Below are positions 38,301 through 49,671 of a stretch of 57,287 nt of DNA, piece after piece. The stretch comes from Streptococcus sp. DD12 (GTDB lineage Bacteria; Bacillota; Bacilli; Lactobacillales; Streptococcaceae). The notes beneath the pieces are model-generated. The model saw only the letters and a program-made list of their open reading frames with translations, was not told where the DNA came from and did not search any database. The position numbers were made by a program, and so were the translations under genes. The stretch is taken from NCBI RefSeq assembly GCF_001578885.1, contig NZ_KQ969495.1, positions 529,539-586,825 on the forward strand. The letters run 5' to 3'. Position 1 is the first letter of the stretch. Each line of letters starts with the position of its first letter.

Positions 38301-41300
38301 GTAGAGAGACTGGTGCTGAGGCTCTCACTTGCCGATACTGACGCGGATGTAGACTCAGATTGACTGACCGAAGTTGAAAGGGATTCGGACTCGGAGACAG
38401 ACGTACTCAAGCTTTCACTCGCAGATACCGATTCCGAAAGGGACTCAGATACAACCACTGACACTGACTCGCTCTGAGAAAGACTCGTTGATAAGGATTG
38501 GGAAACCACGGCTGACAGCGATTGAGACTGACTGATAGACACGCTTAAACTATTTGGCGTCACAGTGTAGGTCATTTCAACGTCCTGAGTGACCGTCTGA
38601 TTGGTAGTAGGATCTGTGATACTGATGCGAATCACAGCTGTAAATGTGCCAACGGTATCCAGATTTGGGGCACCATTTACCCAAGTGTAGCGAATCGTGT
38701 TCGTCGAAGCAGAAACACCACCCGTCTGATCCACTAAACCATTTTGTGCTTGGTTAACCAATGCATTAAATAGCGCATCTGGATTCTTTTGCTCAAAGGT
38801 TAAGCCTGATTTTGCTTGGAAATCATAGACATTATGGGTGATTTGAGCACTCGTTTTGAGTTGTTGACTGGTGTCTGTTGTCGCACCAAAGCGTCCAAAT
38901 GTCATACGGTAGGTCAATGTCCAAACCTGTTGACCTTGTTCTGTCGTAGACAATGGGAAAGTTGTCGTGCTAACACCTGTCTCCTGGTTGGTCCAAAGGG
39001 AAGGATAAGCGGCTAGATTTTCCCATGTCCCCCCATCATTTGTAAAGTAATTATGGATATTAAGACCATTTGATAGGGAGGTATTTTTAATATCATTAAA
39101 GACATTTGACTTAGCCAAAAGAGCTGGCCAAACACGGTAGCTGGTAGTCACTGACAGAGGCGTCGAAGAACCTGGAAAGACCACTTGTATGCCGATGGTC
39201 TTTTCTCCGACTGTCGAGCTATCAAATCCCGTCGTATAGGTAACAGTGGCATCGTCTGGAATAGATGAACCATCTGCCATAGTGATGAGCGTCCGAGGAT
39301 CCGTTAAATCTGATGCAGTCTCACCTTTTATCAGATTGATACTGGTATATTTGACAGCAAGTGTCCCCAGAGTGGCCTCGACACTATTTCCTTTAGAGGT
39401 AAAGGTCGTTGTTCCCCCATTACCGTCTGGAACCTGCATGCTGCTCGACGCTGAGATTTTCCCGATTGGCAGGCGGTCACCGACCACGACGGTCGCGAGA
39501 CCTGTGCTATCGGCAACGGCAGTCCCTATGGTGTCGCCACTAGGCCCCGTCAAGGTCACGGTCGCCCCTGGTGTAGCGGTCACTGTGACGGATTGATTGC
39601 TCAAACCAGCCTTTCCAGTCAGTGAACTGGTAATCGTAGCATCTTGCAGGACAACTGTTACCGTTGCTTCGACCTCTTTCGTCGCCCGGTGACCAGCACC
39701 ATCAATAGCCGTTGTAATCACAATGGTCTTTTTGAAAATACCTGGCTTATCTGTTGATGGGGCATCCCCGTTTTTCCATGTGTAGGTTTCATTGGCGACA
39801 TAAGGAATAACTGGCGAATCACTCGTATATTTGACACCGGATACTGCTTGGATAATCGTTCCACTGCCTTGTGTCAAAGTCCAAGTATTGAGCGGTAAAG
39901 GAGTTAGGTTATACTCCAAATCATAAACAATATGCGTTAGGCTGGTTGTTTGCACCAAGCGTTTAGACAGATCTGTTTCCCCGTACCGCCCCTTAGGTAG
40001 GGTTGCGGTTAGGGTGTAGGTCTGGCTTCCTGCAGTCGCAGTTGAGAGGGCGACTAAGTCGCTAGCAGTCACACCATTGCCGGTGACGGTCCAACTTGTG
40101 CCAGTATCTATAGCCTGCGAACCGCCTTGGAGAGTGACATAATTTAGCAAGCCCGCACCTGCCCCAGAACCGTTGGTTAGCGGCTGTCCTTTGAAATCAT
40201 AAATCGGTGATTTCCCTTGGATACCAACAGATACATGATAAGGAAGGCTAACTGTCTGGACTGCGCCATTGGCCAAAGTCACTTGAACTGTTGCTGTCTT
40301 ATCACCTGCAGAACTTGTATCAATAGCACTGGTAAAGACAACCGTCGCGTCACTTGGCAAGGCAGAGCCATCTGGCATCGTGACAAAGTTTCGTGCTTCT
40401 TCTAAATCACTAGCGGTTTCACCAACATAAGTGTAAATCGTTGGTACTTTTGCTTGTAACTGCCCATAGGTAGCCTCTTTGCTATTACCACTAGCGGTAA
40501 AGACTTGCTGCCCGCCATTGCCATCAGGACCCGTCATACTTGTGCTAGCTTTGATGGTTCCCAGTGGCATTAGTCCAGTTACCACTACTGTCGCAAGCCC
40601 ACTAGCATTGGCAACAGCTCTACCAATGACTGCATTATCTGGTCCGGTCAGAGTTACTGTAGCTCCTGGGCTAGCTGTCACTTGAACAGACTGATTGCTG
40701 AGCCCTGCTTTTCCAGTCAAATCCGTTGTGATTTCTGCTTCTTTTAGACCGACTGTGTAGGTCACAGAAACATCTTTGGAAGCAGGAATACCGAAAAAGT
40801 CAACATCTTCAACAGTAACGGTAACAAGAGCCGTATAAACACCTGGCTGACTCAAATCAATTGATTTTTTCCAGTCATAGCTTATCTGACTGTTATTGCC
40901 TGTTATTCCACCCGTTGGGTCAAGAAGGGCATTCTTAGCTGCGTTTTTGAGGCTAAGATAGGTGGCATCAGTCACATCTCCTTGGGTGAAGTTATAAGGG
41001 CCGGCTCCATTAAAATCAAAGACATCTTGTCGAAAGACGGAACTGGTACTCAATCTTTGGCTGGCATCAGTTGTTTCACCATAACGCCCTTGTGGATAGG
41101 TTAAAGTGACCAGCCAGTTGTTGGTCCCTGCATTGTCATTCGTTAGAGCTGTGTAGGTCTGGTTGGTGTTTCGTAAGGTCCAGGTCACACTAGCTGTGTT
41201 GGCTACTTGCAGAGGATTAGAGCCTCCGGTAGGCGTTGCATAGCTCCGGTAGCTTGTTCCATTGACAATGGCTTGCCCTTTAATTTCATTAGCGATGGCG

Positions 41301-44300
41301 CCTCCTGGGAAATTCGTATCCAAAAACGGCAAGAGAGTGTAAGGGACAGTTACTGTCTGAACACTGCCGTCTGAGAAGGTAATTTTGGCTGAGGCTGTTG
41401 GATTCGTTGCCGAATTGCGAGTGTTGATAGCCGTAGCCCAGACTACTGTCGCATCGCTAGGTATGGCCGTGCCGTCTGACAGGGTCACAAAGTTACGTGG
41501 ATCACTTAAATCACCAAAGTTTGTTTGTGTCCCAAAAATGGCATAAATCATCGGCGCCTTGGTAACAGCTGTTCCATAAGTGGCTAATTTGCTACTGCTT
41601 TGGCTGGTGAAGGTCTTTTGACCTCCCGAGCCATCTAGTCCTTCCATCGAAGCCACAGCTGTTATATTGCCTGCCGGCAAAGCCGTGCTTAGCACAATAT
41701 TAGCTTTGCCACTAGTGTCGAAAGTAGCACTTCCTACCGTATTTCCTGCCTTATCTGTCAGCGTCACCTGAGCACCAGGTGTTCCAGTCAGTGCGATAGT
41801 TTGATTGAGTAAGCCTGCTTTACCGGTCAAATCAGTGACAATCTGAGGAGTCTGGACATTAACCGTATAAGTCACATCATAGGTTTTAGTGGCTATGATG
41901 GTCATATTGTTTTCGTCATAAGCCGTAACGGTGACTTGTGCCGTGTAGGCGCCTACTTTAGTGATATCAATGGCTTTTGTCCAAGCATAGCTTAGGCTAG
42001 ATTGGTAATTTGGTATCCCTCCAGCTAGACTGTCTAAGGCTGCTTTTGCATTGGCTTGTAGAGCTGTGTAGGTCGTGTCAGAAGTGTCACCTTGCGCAAA
42101 GGTGTAATTTTGACGGAATGTCGCTTCAAAAACATTGTAGTTAAAACTTACGGAAGTGGACAACTTTTCAGATGCCGTCGTCGTCTCACCATAGCGTCCA
42201 TACGGATAAATGGCTGTGACCGTGTAATTGCCACCAGCTGGTGCTTGCGTTGACAATGGAAAGGCACTAGACGTTTGGTTGGTCGTATGATTTGTCCAAA
42301 GAACAGTTGCCTGACTAAAGGCGGAAACATCCCCACCATATGGTCGAGCATAACCTGATAAATCTGTGCCGTTGACCGATGTCGTTCCGACAAAGTCATT
42401 GAACTCGGCCGTACTGCTATAACCCGTAACCAAATTTGGCAAAATGGTATAAGGAATAGCCAGCAACTGTTGGTTGCCATTATCAAAAACAACCTTGACT
42501 TGAGCCGTGCCTTGGCTGACAGTACTTGCCGTATCGATTTTTGACACAAAGGTCACTTGAGCGCTACTTGGCAAGGCACTTCCGTCAGCAAAGCGAACAA
42601 AGTTGCTTGCCACCGCCAAGTCACTAGCAGTATCCCCTGCTAAGGCATAAATTTTTTGAGCCCGCGCTGTAACCGTTTGGTAAGTCGCCAGTTTGGTGTT
42701 ACCTGTTGACGTAAAGGTCGTTGTTCCACCTGTCTCAGTCGGCACCACTTGACTACTGCTAGCGCTAATGGTACCACCTGGTAAACTGGCTGAGACCACA
42801 ACGGTCGCAAGGCCTGTGCTATCGGCCACGGCAGTCCCTATGGTGGCGCCACTAGGCCCCGTCAAGGTCACGGTCGCACCTGGTGTAGCGGTCACTGTGA
42901 CGGATTGATTGCTCAAACCAGCCTTTCCAGTCAAATCGCTCGTGATGGTTGGCGCTTGGAGATTTACCGTTAGGACAACATTAACTTCCTTGGTCGCCAC
43001 ATGGCCGGCACCATCGGTACCTGTTTTGACCACAATGGTTTTCACAAAGCGCCCTGCCTTGTCAGCCGATGGGGCATCGCCATCCTTCCAGCTAAAGGTA
43101 TCTGCTGTGACAGGACTGATGGCATTGGAACCTGTGTTGTACTTGACCCCAGAGGCTGGGTGAATGGCTAAGCTTTGCCCTTGTGTCACCGTCCAAGTCT
43201 TCGTCGGGCTAGTTGCGGGGGCGTCATTGGCCACAATATCATAGACAATATGCCTGAAAGTGGTGGTCATACTGAGACGGCTGGCGCTATCCGTCTGCCC
43301 AAAACGGCCTTTTGGCAGATAGGCTGTCACCGTGTAGTCCGTATAACCGGCAGTATTGGTATTAATCTGACTATAGTCAGTAATTCGCTGACCATTTGCC
43401 GTGACCACCCAGTCCATCCCGCCAGGGTAGGAAGAATCTCCGATTTTTTCAATGTAATTGTAAAAACCTACACCAGTTGCTGAACCATTGGTCAAGTCCT
43501 GACCCTTGAAGTCATAGATAGGGGATTTTCCTTTGATAGCAGGGTCAACACTATATGGAATGGCGACTGTCTGCGTGCGACCATTCGCAAAAGTGACTTT
43601 AACCATGGCATTTCGCTGTCCGGTGGTCGTATTATCAATGGCGGTCACAAAAGTTGCCGTTGCGTCACTCGGTAGAGCCTCGCCTGTAGACAATAAGACA
43701 AAGTTTTTAGCAACCGTCAGGTCACTGGCAGTCTCACCCACATAGGTTTGGACTTGAGAAGCCTTTGCCACCACCTGATAGACAGTAATAGGCACATCAA
43801 CCGTTGTGGACAGACGATTTCCCTTGCCATCAGCCGGTAAGGTAATCCGAACCTGTTTGGTGAATTGACCACCCGTAGCTGTCGATGGTGCACCATCCAC
43901 CCATTCAAAACTTGTACCTGATGGGAAACCAAGCCCTGAGCTATCTTTTACAGCCTCCTGAGCCGAAACAAGGCCACTATCCCCTTGCAGGTAGACATAA
44001 TCCTGTGTTTTGACTGGTGCAAAAACCTCTTGCGTGATGACAATATCCTTAGAAAAGGCATTGCTAGTAGCCCCAAAACGGTCATAAGGGTACTGCATCT
44101 TCATCTTGTAGGTATGCTTTCCAGCTACGTTGACTGCTGGAACTGGCGATGTCGAAGAATTTTCAGCAATGAGATTGCCAGACGCATCATACCAATAATA
44201 ATGCATGCCCTCAGGCAGATTTTGATTGCCACTGGCATGGATATAACCTGAACGGGTCTGCCCATTGCTTGGGGCTTGACCTGCGAAATCATAAACGGGT

Positions 44301-46201
44301 GAATTAGCCTCCATAGTGGAGTAAACCGTATAGGAAATCGTCACCAGCTGGTCTTTTTGACCTGGCACCTGTACTTTGATGGTTAACGTTTTATTGCCAA
44401 TACTTGACACATCAAAGCCACCGTTCACGAAACTGATGGTCGTCCCTGTCGGAAAGGCCTCGCCAGTCTTTGTAACGACAAAGTTTGCCGCTGTCGCAAG
44501 GTCTGTCCCACTCTCATTGAGCAAGGCATAGACATTATCGGATTTGGCTTGAGCCTGATAGAGTTTGATATTGGCAGGATTGGTGTCATAGTGCACAAAA
44601 GCGGGAACGTGGGTAGCATTGGCCATACCTACCAAAACCTGCATGGCTACCAAGTCGTCATTGGTTAAGCCTGCTTTGACTGCTGTGGTAAAGGTCATGG
44701 TATAGGTATTGTTTTGTTGAGTGCTATATATCACACGGTTGGTTTGGTTCGTGATTGAAGCCGCCTCAACATAGGCAGTGGTTTCTCGGGTCCACCTGTC
44801 CTTGTTCCCGTTCATAAGCGACCTAAAAAGGTCACCTTGGTTGCCACTTTGACCGCCATTAGCCGTCATATAACCTTGGGTGTTGCCACTAGTCCATGAG
44901 GAAGCCGCAGTCCCATTGATGCTGGTCGGCATATCCAGCTGGGTCGGAATCTGCACGTAGTCACGGTATTTATTGCGTGACCAAAGGGGAACGTTAGCGC
45001 TTCGCTTGGTCTTGGCATTATCGTTATTATTGTAGGTGATGGTCCACTGGATAGCGGTCACGCGACCGTAGGTCCCATGCTCATAAACTGGTGTCGCCTT
45101 ATAACTAACTGCACTATTGACCTGATCGGCCAGCGTTGGCATGCTACTGTTGTTATTGTCAGAAATCAGGTAAGACCGCTTGGCATCAGTGCCCCCCTCA
45201 CTAACGGGATAGTCAAAGGTATAGGCAATTCCCCCATCACCTGTCCAGGTTCCGCTCGCATAGAGGCGACTACCTGATGAGATAGCCTGACCATTTAAGG
45301 GATCACGGCGTCCTGAGTTAGCCCGTGTGTAGGCATTGACGATGGAATTTCTAGCGGAAGTCGCTACTTGAACAGCTGCAGCTAAATCTAAGCCTTGCCC
45401 CGCTAAGGAGAGCTGAATGGTTTCAAGGGCTATTTGCGCTTTTTGGCGAGCTTCCAAAGCCGATGACAGGTCGGCGGTCAAATCAAGATAAGATTGAATC
45501 TCCTTGGACAAACTGTCCAACTTTGCAAGCTCTTGCTTATCTTGGGCTTGACTGCTAGCTTGCCCCCTGTCAGCCGCCGTTGCTGCCCTTGGAGATGCTG
45601 GCGCTTGACTAGAAGCGGATTGCCTGCTTTGACTGCTTGACTGCGATAATGATAATGAGACCGATTGGCTCTCTTTCTGCGCACTAGCAGATTGAGACAC
45701 AGCTAAAGAAGCCGATGCAGACTGGCTGCTCGACAAACTCTCAGATAAGGACTCAGACTGCGATAGGCTAAGAGACCCAGAAACCAAAAGGGATTCTGAG
45801 GCAACCACGCTGTCTTGCTCGGACGCCTGTGTGACTTCTTGACCTAAAAGGCTCTCAGACGGCAAGGCACAGGTTGAAGTCAGGTCCACCTGATCTGTCG
45901 TGGCCAGAGTATCCTGAGCCAGTTCAGAGGCCATCACCGCATCATCTGCAAGGACTGTTTGCGCCCCTAAGGCGCCTGTTGTTAAAGCCCCTAAAGCAGC
46001 AGCCCCTTTTAAAATAGTCGCTGTCGACACTGATTTGTCCGCCAAATCATCCGTCACAAGCGGTGCAGTGACTTCTCCACCGCACAAACGAATCAAGCCT
46101 ATTTTTGACATTAATGTCCGGACCCAGTGTTTTCCGGATTTATGCATTTTCACACGCGTTTGACGTGAATTTTCATGGAGGGTTTCTTGTCGTTTTGGCA
46201 T
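32375..46201 (-). CDS. Giant serine-rich repeat glycoprotein adhesin (SRRP), accessory Sec substrate
   Basis: A 4608-residue surface protein. Residues 1-85 form the long SRRP signal peptide ([23 protein letters not shown], hydrophobic core, VLA-DD cut) recognised by SecA2/SecY2. A short Ser-rich stretch (about 132-205) precedes a basic linker. The binding region (about 225-2540) contains about six Rib-like modules ([12 protein letters not shown]...[10 protein letters not shown]...VTFA.G..QTV.IPY) and four copies of a [14 protein letters not shown]g-like module. Residues about 2550-4505 are the main Ser-rich region, tandem [10 protein letters not shown] decamers. The end ([29 protein letters not shown] plus an acidic tail) has a membrane segment and charges but no LPXTG. 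Start: ATG after GGGAG. Presumed to be O-glycosylated before export. Confidence 0.93.
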   Translation of the reverse strand: MPKRQETLHENSRQTRVKMHKSGKHWVRTLMSKIGLIRLCGGEVTAPLVTDDLADKSVSTATILKGAAALGALTTGALGAQTVLADDAVMASELAQDTLATTDQVDLTSTCALPSESLLGQEVTQASEQDSVVASESLLVSGSLSLSQSESLSESLSSSQSASASLAVSQSASAQKESQSVSLSLSQSSSQSRQSASSQAPASPRAATAADRGQASSQAQDKQELAKLDSLSKEIQSYLDLTADLSSALEARQKAQIALETIQLSLAGQGLDLAAAVQVATSARNSIVNAYTRANSGRRDPLNGQAISSGSRLYASGTWTGDGGIAYTFDYPVSEGGTDAKRSYLISDNNNSSMPTLADQVNSAVSYKATPVYEHGTYGRVTAIQWTITYNNNDNAKTKRSANVPLWSRNKYRDYVQIPTQLDMPTSINGTAASSWTSGNTQGYMTANGGQSGNQGDLFRSLMNGNKDRWTRETTAYVEAASITNQTNRVIYSTQQNNTYTMTFTTAVKAGLTNDDLVAMQVLVGMANATHVPAFVHYDTNPANIKLYQAQAKSDNVYALLNESGTDLATAANFVVTKTGEAFPTGTTISFVNGGFDVSSIGNKTLTIKVQVPGQKDQLVTISYTVYSTMEANSPVYDFAGQAPSNGQTRSGYIHASGNQNLPEGMHYYWYDASGNLIAENSSTSPVPAVNVAGKHTYKMKMQYPYDRFGATSNAFSKDIVITQEVFAPVKTQDYVYLQGDSGLVSAQEAVKDSSGLGFPSGTSFEWVDGAPSTATGGQFTKQVRITLPADGKGNRLSTTVDVPITVYQVVAKASQVQTYVGETASDLTVAKNFVLLSTGEALPSDATATFVTAIDNTTTGQRNAMVKVTFANGRTQTVAIPYSVDPAIKGKSPIYDFKGQDLTNGSATGVGFYNYIEKIGDSSYPGGMDWVVTANGQRITDYSQINTNTAGYTDYTVTAYLPKGRFGQTDSASRLSMTTTFRHIVYDIVANDAPATSPTKTWTVTQGQSLAIHPASGVKYNTGSNAISPVTADTFSWKDGDAPSADKAGRFVKTIVVKTGTDGAGHVATKEVNVVLTVNLQAPTITSDLTGKAGLSNQSVTVTATPGATVTLTGPSGATIGTAVADSTGLATVVVSASLPGGTISASSSQVVPTETGGTTTFTSTGNTKLATYQTVTARAQKIYALAGDTASDLAVASNFVRFADGSALPSSAQVTFVSKIDTASTVSQGTAQVKVVFDNGNQQLLAIPYTILPNLVTGYSSTAEFNDFVGTTSVNGTDLSGYARPYGGDVSAFSQATVLWTNHTTNQTSSAFPLSTQAPAGGNYTVTAIYPYGRYGETTTASEKLSTSVSFNYNVFEATFRQNYTFAQGDTSDTTYTALQANAKAALDSLAGGIPNYQSSLSYAWTKAIDITKVGAYTAQVTVTAYDENNMTIIATKTYDVTYTVNVQTPQIVTDLTGKAGLLNQTIALTGTPGAQVTLTDKAGNTVGSATFDTSGKANIVLSTALPAGNITAVASMEGLDGSGGQKTFTSQSSSKLATYGTAVTKAPMIYAIFGTQTNFGDLSDPRNFVTLSDGTAIPSDATVVWATAINTRNSATNPTASAKITFSDGSVQTVTVPYTLLPFLDTNFPGGAIANEIKGQAIVNGTSYRSYATPTGGSNPLQVANTASVTWTLRNTNQTYTALTNDNAGTNNWLVTLTYPQGRYGETTDASQRLSTSSVFRQDVFDFNGAGPYNFTQGDVTDATYLSLKNAAKNALLDPTGGITGNNSQISYDWKKSIDLSQPGVYTALVTVTVEDVDFFGIPASKDVSVTYTVGLKEAEITTDLTGKAGLSNQSVQVTASPGATVTLTGPDNAVIGRAVANASGLATVVVTGLMPLGTIKASTSMTGPDGNGGQQVFTASGNSKEATYGQLQAKVPTIYTYVGETASDLEEARNFVTMPDGSALPSDATVVFTSAIDTSSAGDKTATVQVTLANGAVQTVSLPYHVSVGIQGKSPIYDFKGQPLTNGSGAGAGLLNYVTLQGGSQAIDTGTSWTVTGNGVTASDLVALSTATAGSQTYTLTATLPKGRYGETDLSKRLVQTTSLTHIVYDLEYNLTPLPLNTWTLTQGSGTIIQAVSGVKYTSDSPVIPYVANETYTWKNGDAPSTDKPGIFKKTIVITTAIDGAGHRATKEVEATVTVVLQDATITSSLTGKAGLSNQSVTVTATPGATVTLTGPSGDTIGTAVADSTGLATVVVGDRLPIGKISASSSMQVPDGNGGTTTFTSKGNSVEATLGTLAVKYTSINLIKGETASDLTDPRTLITMADGSSIPDDATVTYTTGFDSSTVGEKTIGIQVVFPGSSTPLSVTTSYRVWPALLAKSNVFNDIKNTSLSNGLNIHNYFTNDGGTWENLAAYPSLWTNQETGVSTTTFPLSTTEQGQQVWTLTYRMTFGRFGATTDTSQQLKTSAQITHNVYDFQAKSGLTFEQKNPDALFNALVNQAQNGLVDQTGGVSASTNTIRYTWVNGAPNLDTVGTFTAVIRISITDPTTNQTVTQDVEMTYTVTPNSLSVSISQSQSLSAVVSQSLSTSLSQSESVSVVVSESLSESVSASESLSTSVSESESLSTSVSQSESTSASVSASESLSTSLSTSESMSTSLSTSESLSSSLSTSESLSTSLSTSESLSTSLSMSESLSTSLSTSESLSTSLSTSESLSTSLSTSESLSTSLSTSESLSTSLSTSESLSTSLSTSESLSTSLSTSESLSISLSTSESLSTSLSTSESLSTSLSTSESLSTSLSTSESLSTSFSTSESLSTSLSTSESLSTSFSTSESLSTSLSTSESLSTSLSTSESLSTSLSMSESLSTSLSTSESLSTSLSMSESLSTSLSTSESLSTSLSTSESLSTSLSTSESLSTSLSTSESLSTSLSMSESLSTSLSTSESLSSSLSTSESLSTSLSTSESLSTSLSTSESLSTSLSMSESLSSSLSTSESLSTSLSTSESLSTSFSTSESLSTSLSMSESLSTSFSMSESLSTSFSMSESLSTSLSTSESLSTSLSTSESLSTSLSMSESLSTSLSMSESLSTSFSTSESLSTSLSTSESLSTSLSTSESLSTSLSTSESLSTSLSTSESLSTSLSMSESLSTSLSTSESLSTSLSTSESLSTSLSTSESLSTSLSMSESLSTSLSMSESLSTSLSTSESLSTSLSTSESLSTSLSTSESLSTSFSTSESLSTSLSTSESLSTSLSTSESLSTSLSTSESLSTSLSMSESLSTSLSTSESLSTSLSTSESLSTSLSMSESLSTSFSTSESLSTSLSTSESLSTSLSMSESLSTSLSTSESLSTSFSTSESLSTSLSMSESLSTSLSTSESLSTSLSMSESLSTSLSTSESLSTSLSMSESLSTSLSTSESLSTSLSTSESLSTSLSTSESLSTSLSTSESLSTSLSMSESLSTSLSTSESLSTSLSTSESLSTSLSTSESLSTSLSTSESLSTSLSMSESLSTSLSMSESLSTSLSTSESLSTSLSLSESLSTSLSMSESLSTSLSMSESLSTSLSMSESLSTSLSMSESLSTSLSTSESLSTSLSTSESLSTSLSTSESLSTSLSTSESLSTSLSTSESLSTSLSTSESLSTSLSMSESLSTSLSTSESQSTSLSTSESLSTSFSTSESLSTSLSTSESLSTSLSTSESLSTSLSTSESLSTSLSTSESLSTSLSTSESLSTSLSTSESLSTSLSMSESLSTSLSTSESQSTSLSTSESLSTSFSTSESLSTSLSTSESLSTSLSTSESLSTSLSMSESLSTSLSTSESLSTSLSTSESLSTSLSMSESLSTSLSMSESLSTSLSTSESLSTSLSTSESLSTSLSNSESLSTSLSTSESLSTSLSTSESLSTSLSTSESLSTSLSTSESLSTSLSTSESLSTSLSTSESLSTSLSTSESLSTSLSMSESLSTSLSTSESLSTSLSTSESLSTSLSTSESLSTSLSTSESLSTSLSMSESLSTSLSMSESLSTSLSTSESLSTSLSTSESLSTSLSTSESLSTSLSTSESLSTSLSTSESLSTSLSTSESLSTSLSTSESLSTSLSMSESLSTSLSMSESLSTSLSTSESFSTSLSTSESLSTSLSTSESLSTSLSTSESLSTSLSMSESLSTSLSTSESLSTSLSMSESLSTSFSTSESLSTSLSMSESLSTSLSTSESLSTSLSTSESLSTSLSMSESLSTSLSTSESLSTSLSTSESLSTSLSTSESISTSLSTSESLSTSLSTSESLSTSLSTSESLSTSLSTSESLSTSLSMSESLSTSLSTSESLSTSLSMSESLSTSLSTSESLSTSLSTSESLSTSLSMSESLSTSLSMSESLSTSLSTSESLSTSLSMSESLSTSFSTSESLSTSLSTSESLSTSLSTSESLSTSLSMSESLSTSLSTSESLSTSLSMSESLSTSLSTSESLSTSLSTSESLSTSLSTSESLSTSLSTSESLSASLSMSESLSTSLSMSESLSTSLSTSESLSTSLSMSETLASSQGAPSLVGYSPALGQAALSQEMGASVSLSLSLSDRFYLSTSLQTGFSLSLSYTDSTSMSGDYVYVDDIPTYIVGGAVAATALALAKRRKTEDDQSED
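32690..38340 (-). repeat. Tandem 30-bp repeat array encoding [10 protein letters not shown] decamers
   Basis: About 5.6 kb of near-identical 30-base units, roughly 185-190 by length, in phase with the reading frame. Units differ mostly at synonymous sites (AGC/TCA/AGT choices) and by one variable residue (T, M, F or S). They encode the main O-glycosylation target of the adhesin. Confidence 0.93.
39489..39621 (-). repeat. 133-bp near-identical segment in the adhesin binding region, copy A
   Basis: Matches 42801-42933 with about five differences in 133 bases. It encodes the [27 protein letters not shown] module, while the other two copies of the module are clearly more divergent in DNA. Confidence 0.75.
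42801..42933 (-). repeat. 133-bp near-identical segment in the adhesin binding region, copy B
   Basis: Partner of 39489-39621. The two lie 3.3 kb apart in the same orientation inside one gene, consistent with recent duplication or gene conversion. Confidence 0.75.
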
Positions 46202-46227
46202 AGTTCTCCCACTGTATCAGTTTATTT

Positions 46228-46247
46228 ACAATCATTACTATTTTAAC
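46228..46247 (-). promoter_or_regulatory. Putative promoter of the adhesin gene (extended -10)
   Basis: Minus-strand TATGTTAAAATAG carries TAAAAT with an extended TGT, about 40 bases before the adhesin start. No good -35 is visible, so this is a weak prediction. Confidence 0.4.
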
Positions 46248-46403
46248 ATAGAAAGCCCGTCTTACCTAGCTATATCACTTGGTTTTTTCATTTTTGTCAC
46301 AATTGTCACGAAAACATTCCCATCCAAGAAAAAGTTCTTGGTAACGTCGCAAAAATCCAAGGTTCTAACAGCAAACAAAAGACTGAAAATTGACCAAACA
46401 GGT

Positions 46404-46426
46404 GCCTAGCTTCCCTAGAGCTAGGC
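46404..46426 (-). other. Perfect hairpin upstream of the adhesin gene
   Basis: GCCTAGCT and AGCTAGGC form an 8-bp perfect inverted repeat with a 7-base loop and no T run after it, in the 350-base gap between asp4 and the adhesin. It could be an operator or RNA structure. Apart from this, a terminator and a weak promoter, I see nothing else in the gap. Confidence 0.4.
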
Positions 46427-46444
46427 CTTATGAAACAGCCAAGA

Positions 46445-46500
46445 GGTTTCAAACACAAAAAAGAAACCCAAAAGAGCAAGCCATTGTCCATCTGGCTCTC
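46445..46500 (-). terminator. Probable terminator after the accessory Sec operon
   Basis: On the minus strand AGAG..AGCCA / TGGCT..CTCT, then a T-rich stretch, then a second hairpin GGTTTC / GAAACC enclosing a six-T run. It separates asp4 from the adhesin gene. Confidence 0.55.
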
Positions 46501-46553
46501 TCTTTCTGAGTTCTTTTATGTTTTCGTGCTTTCAAGCCACTCCTGCGACTTTT

Positions 46554-46720
46554 CTACCCAAGACTCCGCAAAAGTGAATAAAGCACACCAGCAGTGATGA
46601 TAGCTATCAAAAGCAGGTAAAAAATAGAGGGGCGGTCTTTTTCTTTTGGGGTTTATGGTAACGCACTTCCGCCACGCGCTTTGTAATATCTTGATCCAAC
46701 AAGTCATTTTTTTTAGTCAT
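46554..46720 (-). CDS. asp4: Accessory Sec small membrane protein Asp4, one-base frameshift
   Basis: A small gene between secA2 and the adhesin. From ATG at 46720, with GGGAGG upstream, it reads MTKKNDLLDQDITKRVAEVRYHKP; this frame then runs into a stop. The -1 frame continues from the same point as KEKDRPSIFYLLLIAIITAGVLYSLLRSLG and ends in TAG, giving a basic N-terminus and one C-terminal membrane helix, the layout of Asp4. The span of 167 bases plus one would be exactly 56 codons. The lost base is probably in the GGGG/TTTT tract at 46644-46651. Position directly after secA2 supports the call. Asp4 assists accessory Sec export at the membrane. No separate asp5 was seen. Confidence 0.7.
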
Positions 46721-46730
46721 AGAGCCTCCC

Positions 46731-49118
46731 TTAAACAAAGTAAATGGACAAGTCTCCCTCTGCTGTTTTTTCAACTTGACTCAGCATCACATGGCGAACA
46801 ATCTGACTGCGGATGTCCTGACTCATCTCTTCATAAGACATGAAGGATTCGCGATAGTATTCCATCACCGCATCACGTTGCGCAAAACTGCGTGAGGTCA
46901 CAAAGTTTTTCAGTTGTTGCAGACTATCGACTTGTGCAATCCAGCAGTGGTCAATCGCTCGTAAAACAGCCAAGCGATAAAATTCCTCCAAACGGCTAGC
47001 TTCCCCTAAATCACGCGCCTTGGTTTTCATTTCTGCTTCAAACAGGTCCATGAGATAGGCCAGGACTGCTCGGGCATCTTCTGGGTCAAAGTCGGCAGGC
47101 CATTGACGGAGTTGATAAGAAAAATTTTCCAAAATATAACGGTTCAGAGCCGTCAAGGTCAGTGGTCCCCGCTTGTCTTGGTAATGCTCTACCTCTTCTT
47201 GGACCAACTGGGGAATGCGATGGCGAAGGTCAATGGTCCCCGCAATCAATTGGTTACGCAGGCGATAGACCTTAAGTCTTTGGACCCTTAAGCTTTCGTC
47301 AAAACGAATGGTCGCTTCTCTGGCCTGACGGGCCTGGTCTTCGCTTTTGACTTGTGCTAAGGCCAAGCGCCGACGAAAGATGGGCCTCGTCAAAGCCTTC
47401 GGCTCCTCTATACTCTGCTGGTCACGATGCTTGTCAAGGTAACGCGCCAGGTAGGCGCCCCCATGTTTGACCAAGAGTTCATCCTCCAAGCTCACAAAAA
47501 ACTGGCTGAGGCCAGGGTCGCCTTGACGGCCAGCCCGACCACGCAGTTGCCAATCAATCCGACTATTGGCCATGCGTTCGGTCCCAATGACCGCTAAACC
47601 ACCTCGTTCAGCAACACCTGGACCGAGTTTGATATCAGTTCCCCGACCAGCCATGGAGGTTGCGACCGTGACAGCTTGGTATTGACCAGCCTCCGCAATA
47701 ATTTCAGCTTCTTTGGCAACATTTTTAGCGGTCAAAACATTATGGGCGATTCCCTCCCGTAAAAGCATGCGAGAATATATTTCAGCGATTTCAACAGTTC
47801 CCGAAATCAGCAAAATCGGTTGCCCCTTAGCATGACAATCCTGAACAAAAGATAGGGTGGCCTGTAATTTTTCAGGCAGGGTGGTATAGATGGCATCAGG
47901 GTAATCCTTGCGCTGGATGGGCCGATGGGTGGGAATCTGGACAACTGCTAGACCATAGGTTTTGAGCAATTCGGCTTCTGCCATTTTCCCCGTCCCTGTC
48001 ATCCCGGCTAATTTTGGAAAAAGATTAAAAAGGCTCTGGTAGGTAACGGAAGCCATGGAGCGCGAGTCTGCCGTCTTTTTAACCCCCTCCTTGGTTTCTA
48101 GGGCCTGGTGAATACCTGACTGCAGGCGCGTGCCATCCAGGACCCGACCGCTACGGTTGTCTAGCAATTCAACCTTATCATCTTGAACCACATAATCCAC
48201 ATCACGCTGATAGAGAAGCTGAGCCCGCAAGGCCAGGTTGATATGACGATTTAACTCAAAGTAGTCAGGGGCATAGAGATCCTCCACCTCAAAATAATCC
48301 TGGGCGTAAGCCACGCCAAGCCCAGTCAGATAAACCAGCTTGTCATCTGAATTAAAATGATATTCTTGGTCAGCCTTCAAGGTCAACACGAACTGATGGC
48401 AAATATCATAAAGATTGGACTGAACACGGGGCATCCCAGAGATAATCAGAGGCGTTTGCGCATTGTCCAAAAAAATAGCATCCGCTTCATCAACGATCAC
48501 ATAATGAAAATCAGGCAAAAATTTTTCATCCTTGCTTGCCGCTAAGTTATCTGACAGGTAGTCAAAACCTAAACCAGCACTGGTCCCATAAACAATATCG
48601 CTCCCATAGGTCGCTCTTTTCATGGCTGGTGTCGGGTCCACTGCTTCTGGAAAAACGGCTAAACCAACCGTCAGCCCCATAAATTCATAAACGGGAGCCA
48701 TCTCCTTTTGGTCGCGTTCTGCCAGATAATCGTTTGTCGTCACTAGTATAGCCCCCTTGCCTGTCAAAGCATTGACATAAAGAGGCAGTGTGGCTGTCAG
48801 GGTTTTTCCTTCACCGGTTTTCATTTCCGCAATATAACCAAAATGCAAGGCCAAACCACCCAGGACCTGAACATCATAAGGGAACTTACCTAAAACACGC
48901 TTATCTGCTTCACGAATAGCCGCAAAAGCCTCTGGCAACAGGGCGTCTAGACTCTCGCCTTGCGCTAAACGGGCTTTAAATTCTTGGGTCAAGCCAGACA
49001 AAGCCTGGTCAGATAGGCTAGCCATTTGATCAGAAAGGGCATTTATCTTTTTTAAATAGCGCCCCAAGCGCCTGAGAACCAGTCGGTTAGATAGGGAAAA
49101 AGAGGATTTAACGACCAT
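46731..49118 (-). CDS. secA2: Accessory Sec system translocase ATPase SecA2
   Basis: A 795-residue DEAD-type motor that drives export of the serine-rich adhesin through SecY2. Motifs include Walker A EMKTGEGKTLTATLP, DEAD-like VIVDEADAIFLD, the preprotein cross-linking region, motif VTVATSMAGRGTDIKLGPGV and QLRGRAGRQGDPG. It ends at SIYFV without the zinc-binding C-terminal linker of housekeeping SecA, which is typical of SecA2. ATG at 49118 (MVVKSSFSLSNRL) has AGGAGG upstream and overlaps asp3 by 11 bases. The frame is open 29 codons further upstream inside asp3, without support. Confidence 0.95.
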   Translation of the reverse strand: MVVKSSFSLSNRLVLRRLGRYLKKINALSDQMASLSDQALSGLTQEFKARLAQGESLDALLPEAFAAIREADKRVLGKFPYDVQVLGGLALHFGYIAEMKTGEGKTLTATLPLYVNALTGKGAILVTTNDYLAERDQKEMAPVYEFMGLTVGLAVFPEAVDPTPAMKRATYGSDIVYGTSAGLGFDYLSDNLAASKDEKFLPDFHYVIVDEADAIFLDNAQTPLIISGMPRVQSNLYDICHQFVLTLKADQEYHFNSDDKLVYLTGLGVAYAQDYFEVEDLYAPDYFELNRHINLALRAQLLYQRDVDYVVQDDKVELLDNRSGRVLDGTRLQSGIHQALETKEGVKKTADSRSMASVTYQSLFNLFPKLAGMTGTGKMAEAELLKTYGLAVVQIPTHRPIQRKDYPDAIYTTLPEKLQATLSFVQDCHAKGQPILLISGTVEIAEIYSRMLLREGIAHNVLTAKNVAKEAEIIAEAGQYQAVTVATSMAGRGTDIKLGPGVAERGGLAVIGTERMANSRIDWQLRGRAGRQGDPGLSQFFVSLEDELLVKHGGAYLARYLDKHRDQQSIEEPKALTRPIFRRRLALAQVKSEDQARQAREATIRFDESLRVQRLKVYRLRNQLIAGTIDLRHRIPQLVQEEVEHYQDKRGPLTLTALNRYILENFSYQLRQWPADFDPEDARAVLAYLMDLFEAEMKTKARDLGEASRLEEFYRLAVLRAIDHCWIAQVDSLQQLKNFVTSRSFAQRDAVMEYYRESFMSYEEMSQDIRSQIVRHVMLSQVEKTAEGDLSIYFV

Positions 49119-49671
49119 ACTGGGAGCCTCCTGGTGCTTGTTTGAGCAAGCTAGAGACAAAAGCAAGCTCCTGCGGCCGTTCCGCCTCGGTATAATATTT
49201 TTCAACAGGCAGGGTCAAGGGGATGGCTGTCTGTTGACTCTCTTCGATCAGTTCGATGCTAGAGATGGTTAGCTGATGACAGCCCGCATTGGTAAGAATC
49301 AATTCATAGGTATAGGCAGCCTCTGGGCATAGAAAGCTTTCTTCGTCGGGCCTGAGAACCAAGCGCTCGATGACATCCCCCTGACGATTGTAAAAATCTA
49401 AACCGACCAAGCAACGCCCTTCCGGCTGACTGGTGATTTCTCTTTTTAATCGATAACGATAGCCTGGTACCAAAAGTGGTAACTGGGGCACGCGCCGATG
49501 CGCTTGGTAGTTGGTCTGTGATTGTAAGGTGAGTAAGGTCCGACCAGAGGCCATATAAGCATTTGTCAAAGATAAGGTGTCTCCCTCTTGCTTTAACTGC
49601 GTTCCATAGAGATAGACCATAGCAGGGGCAATCGCTTTACCTGTCATGTACATAACTCTTTGCCCTGTCAT
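49108..49671 (-). CDS. asp3: Accessory Sec system protein Asp3
   Basis: A 187-residue protein of the Asp3 family (YMTGKAIAPAMVYLYGTQLKQEGD...SYxASGRTLLTLQSQTNY...GLDFYNRQGDVIE). In characterised systems Asp1, Asp2 and Asp3 form a cytoplasmic complex that binds the adhesin and SecA2 and is required for export. The fold is a carbohydrate-binding-like beta sandwich by family knowledge. Start overlaps the asp2 stop (ATGA), with GGAGG upstream. Identity rests on the family pattern plus invariant gene order. Confidence 0.9.
   Translation of the reverse strand: MTGQRVMYMTGKAIAPAMVYLYGTQLKQEGDTLSLTNAYMASGRTLLTLQSQTNYQAHRRVPQLPLLVPGYRYRLKREITSQPEGRCLVGLDFYNRQGDVIERLVLRPDEESFLCPEAAYTYELILTNAGCHQLTISSIELIEESQQTAIPLTLPVEKYYTEAERPQELAFVSSLLKQAPGGSQYGR

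Noticed and set aside
32690..38340. CRISPR array
   Set aside because: The 30-base units are contiguous with no unique spacers and are in frame with the adhesin.
32721..38363. 1880-residue + strand open frame as a real gene
   Set aside because: It is the complement of the serine-repeat array, with low-complexity Leu/Ser/Arg content and no ribosome site. Kept only as a low-interest observation.
46306..46491. Small - strand open frame upstream of the adhesin as a gene
   Set aside because: It spans a terminator and hairpin region, lacks a ribosome site and shows no family features.
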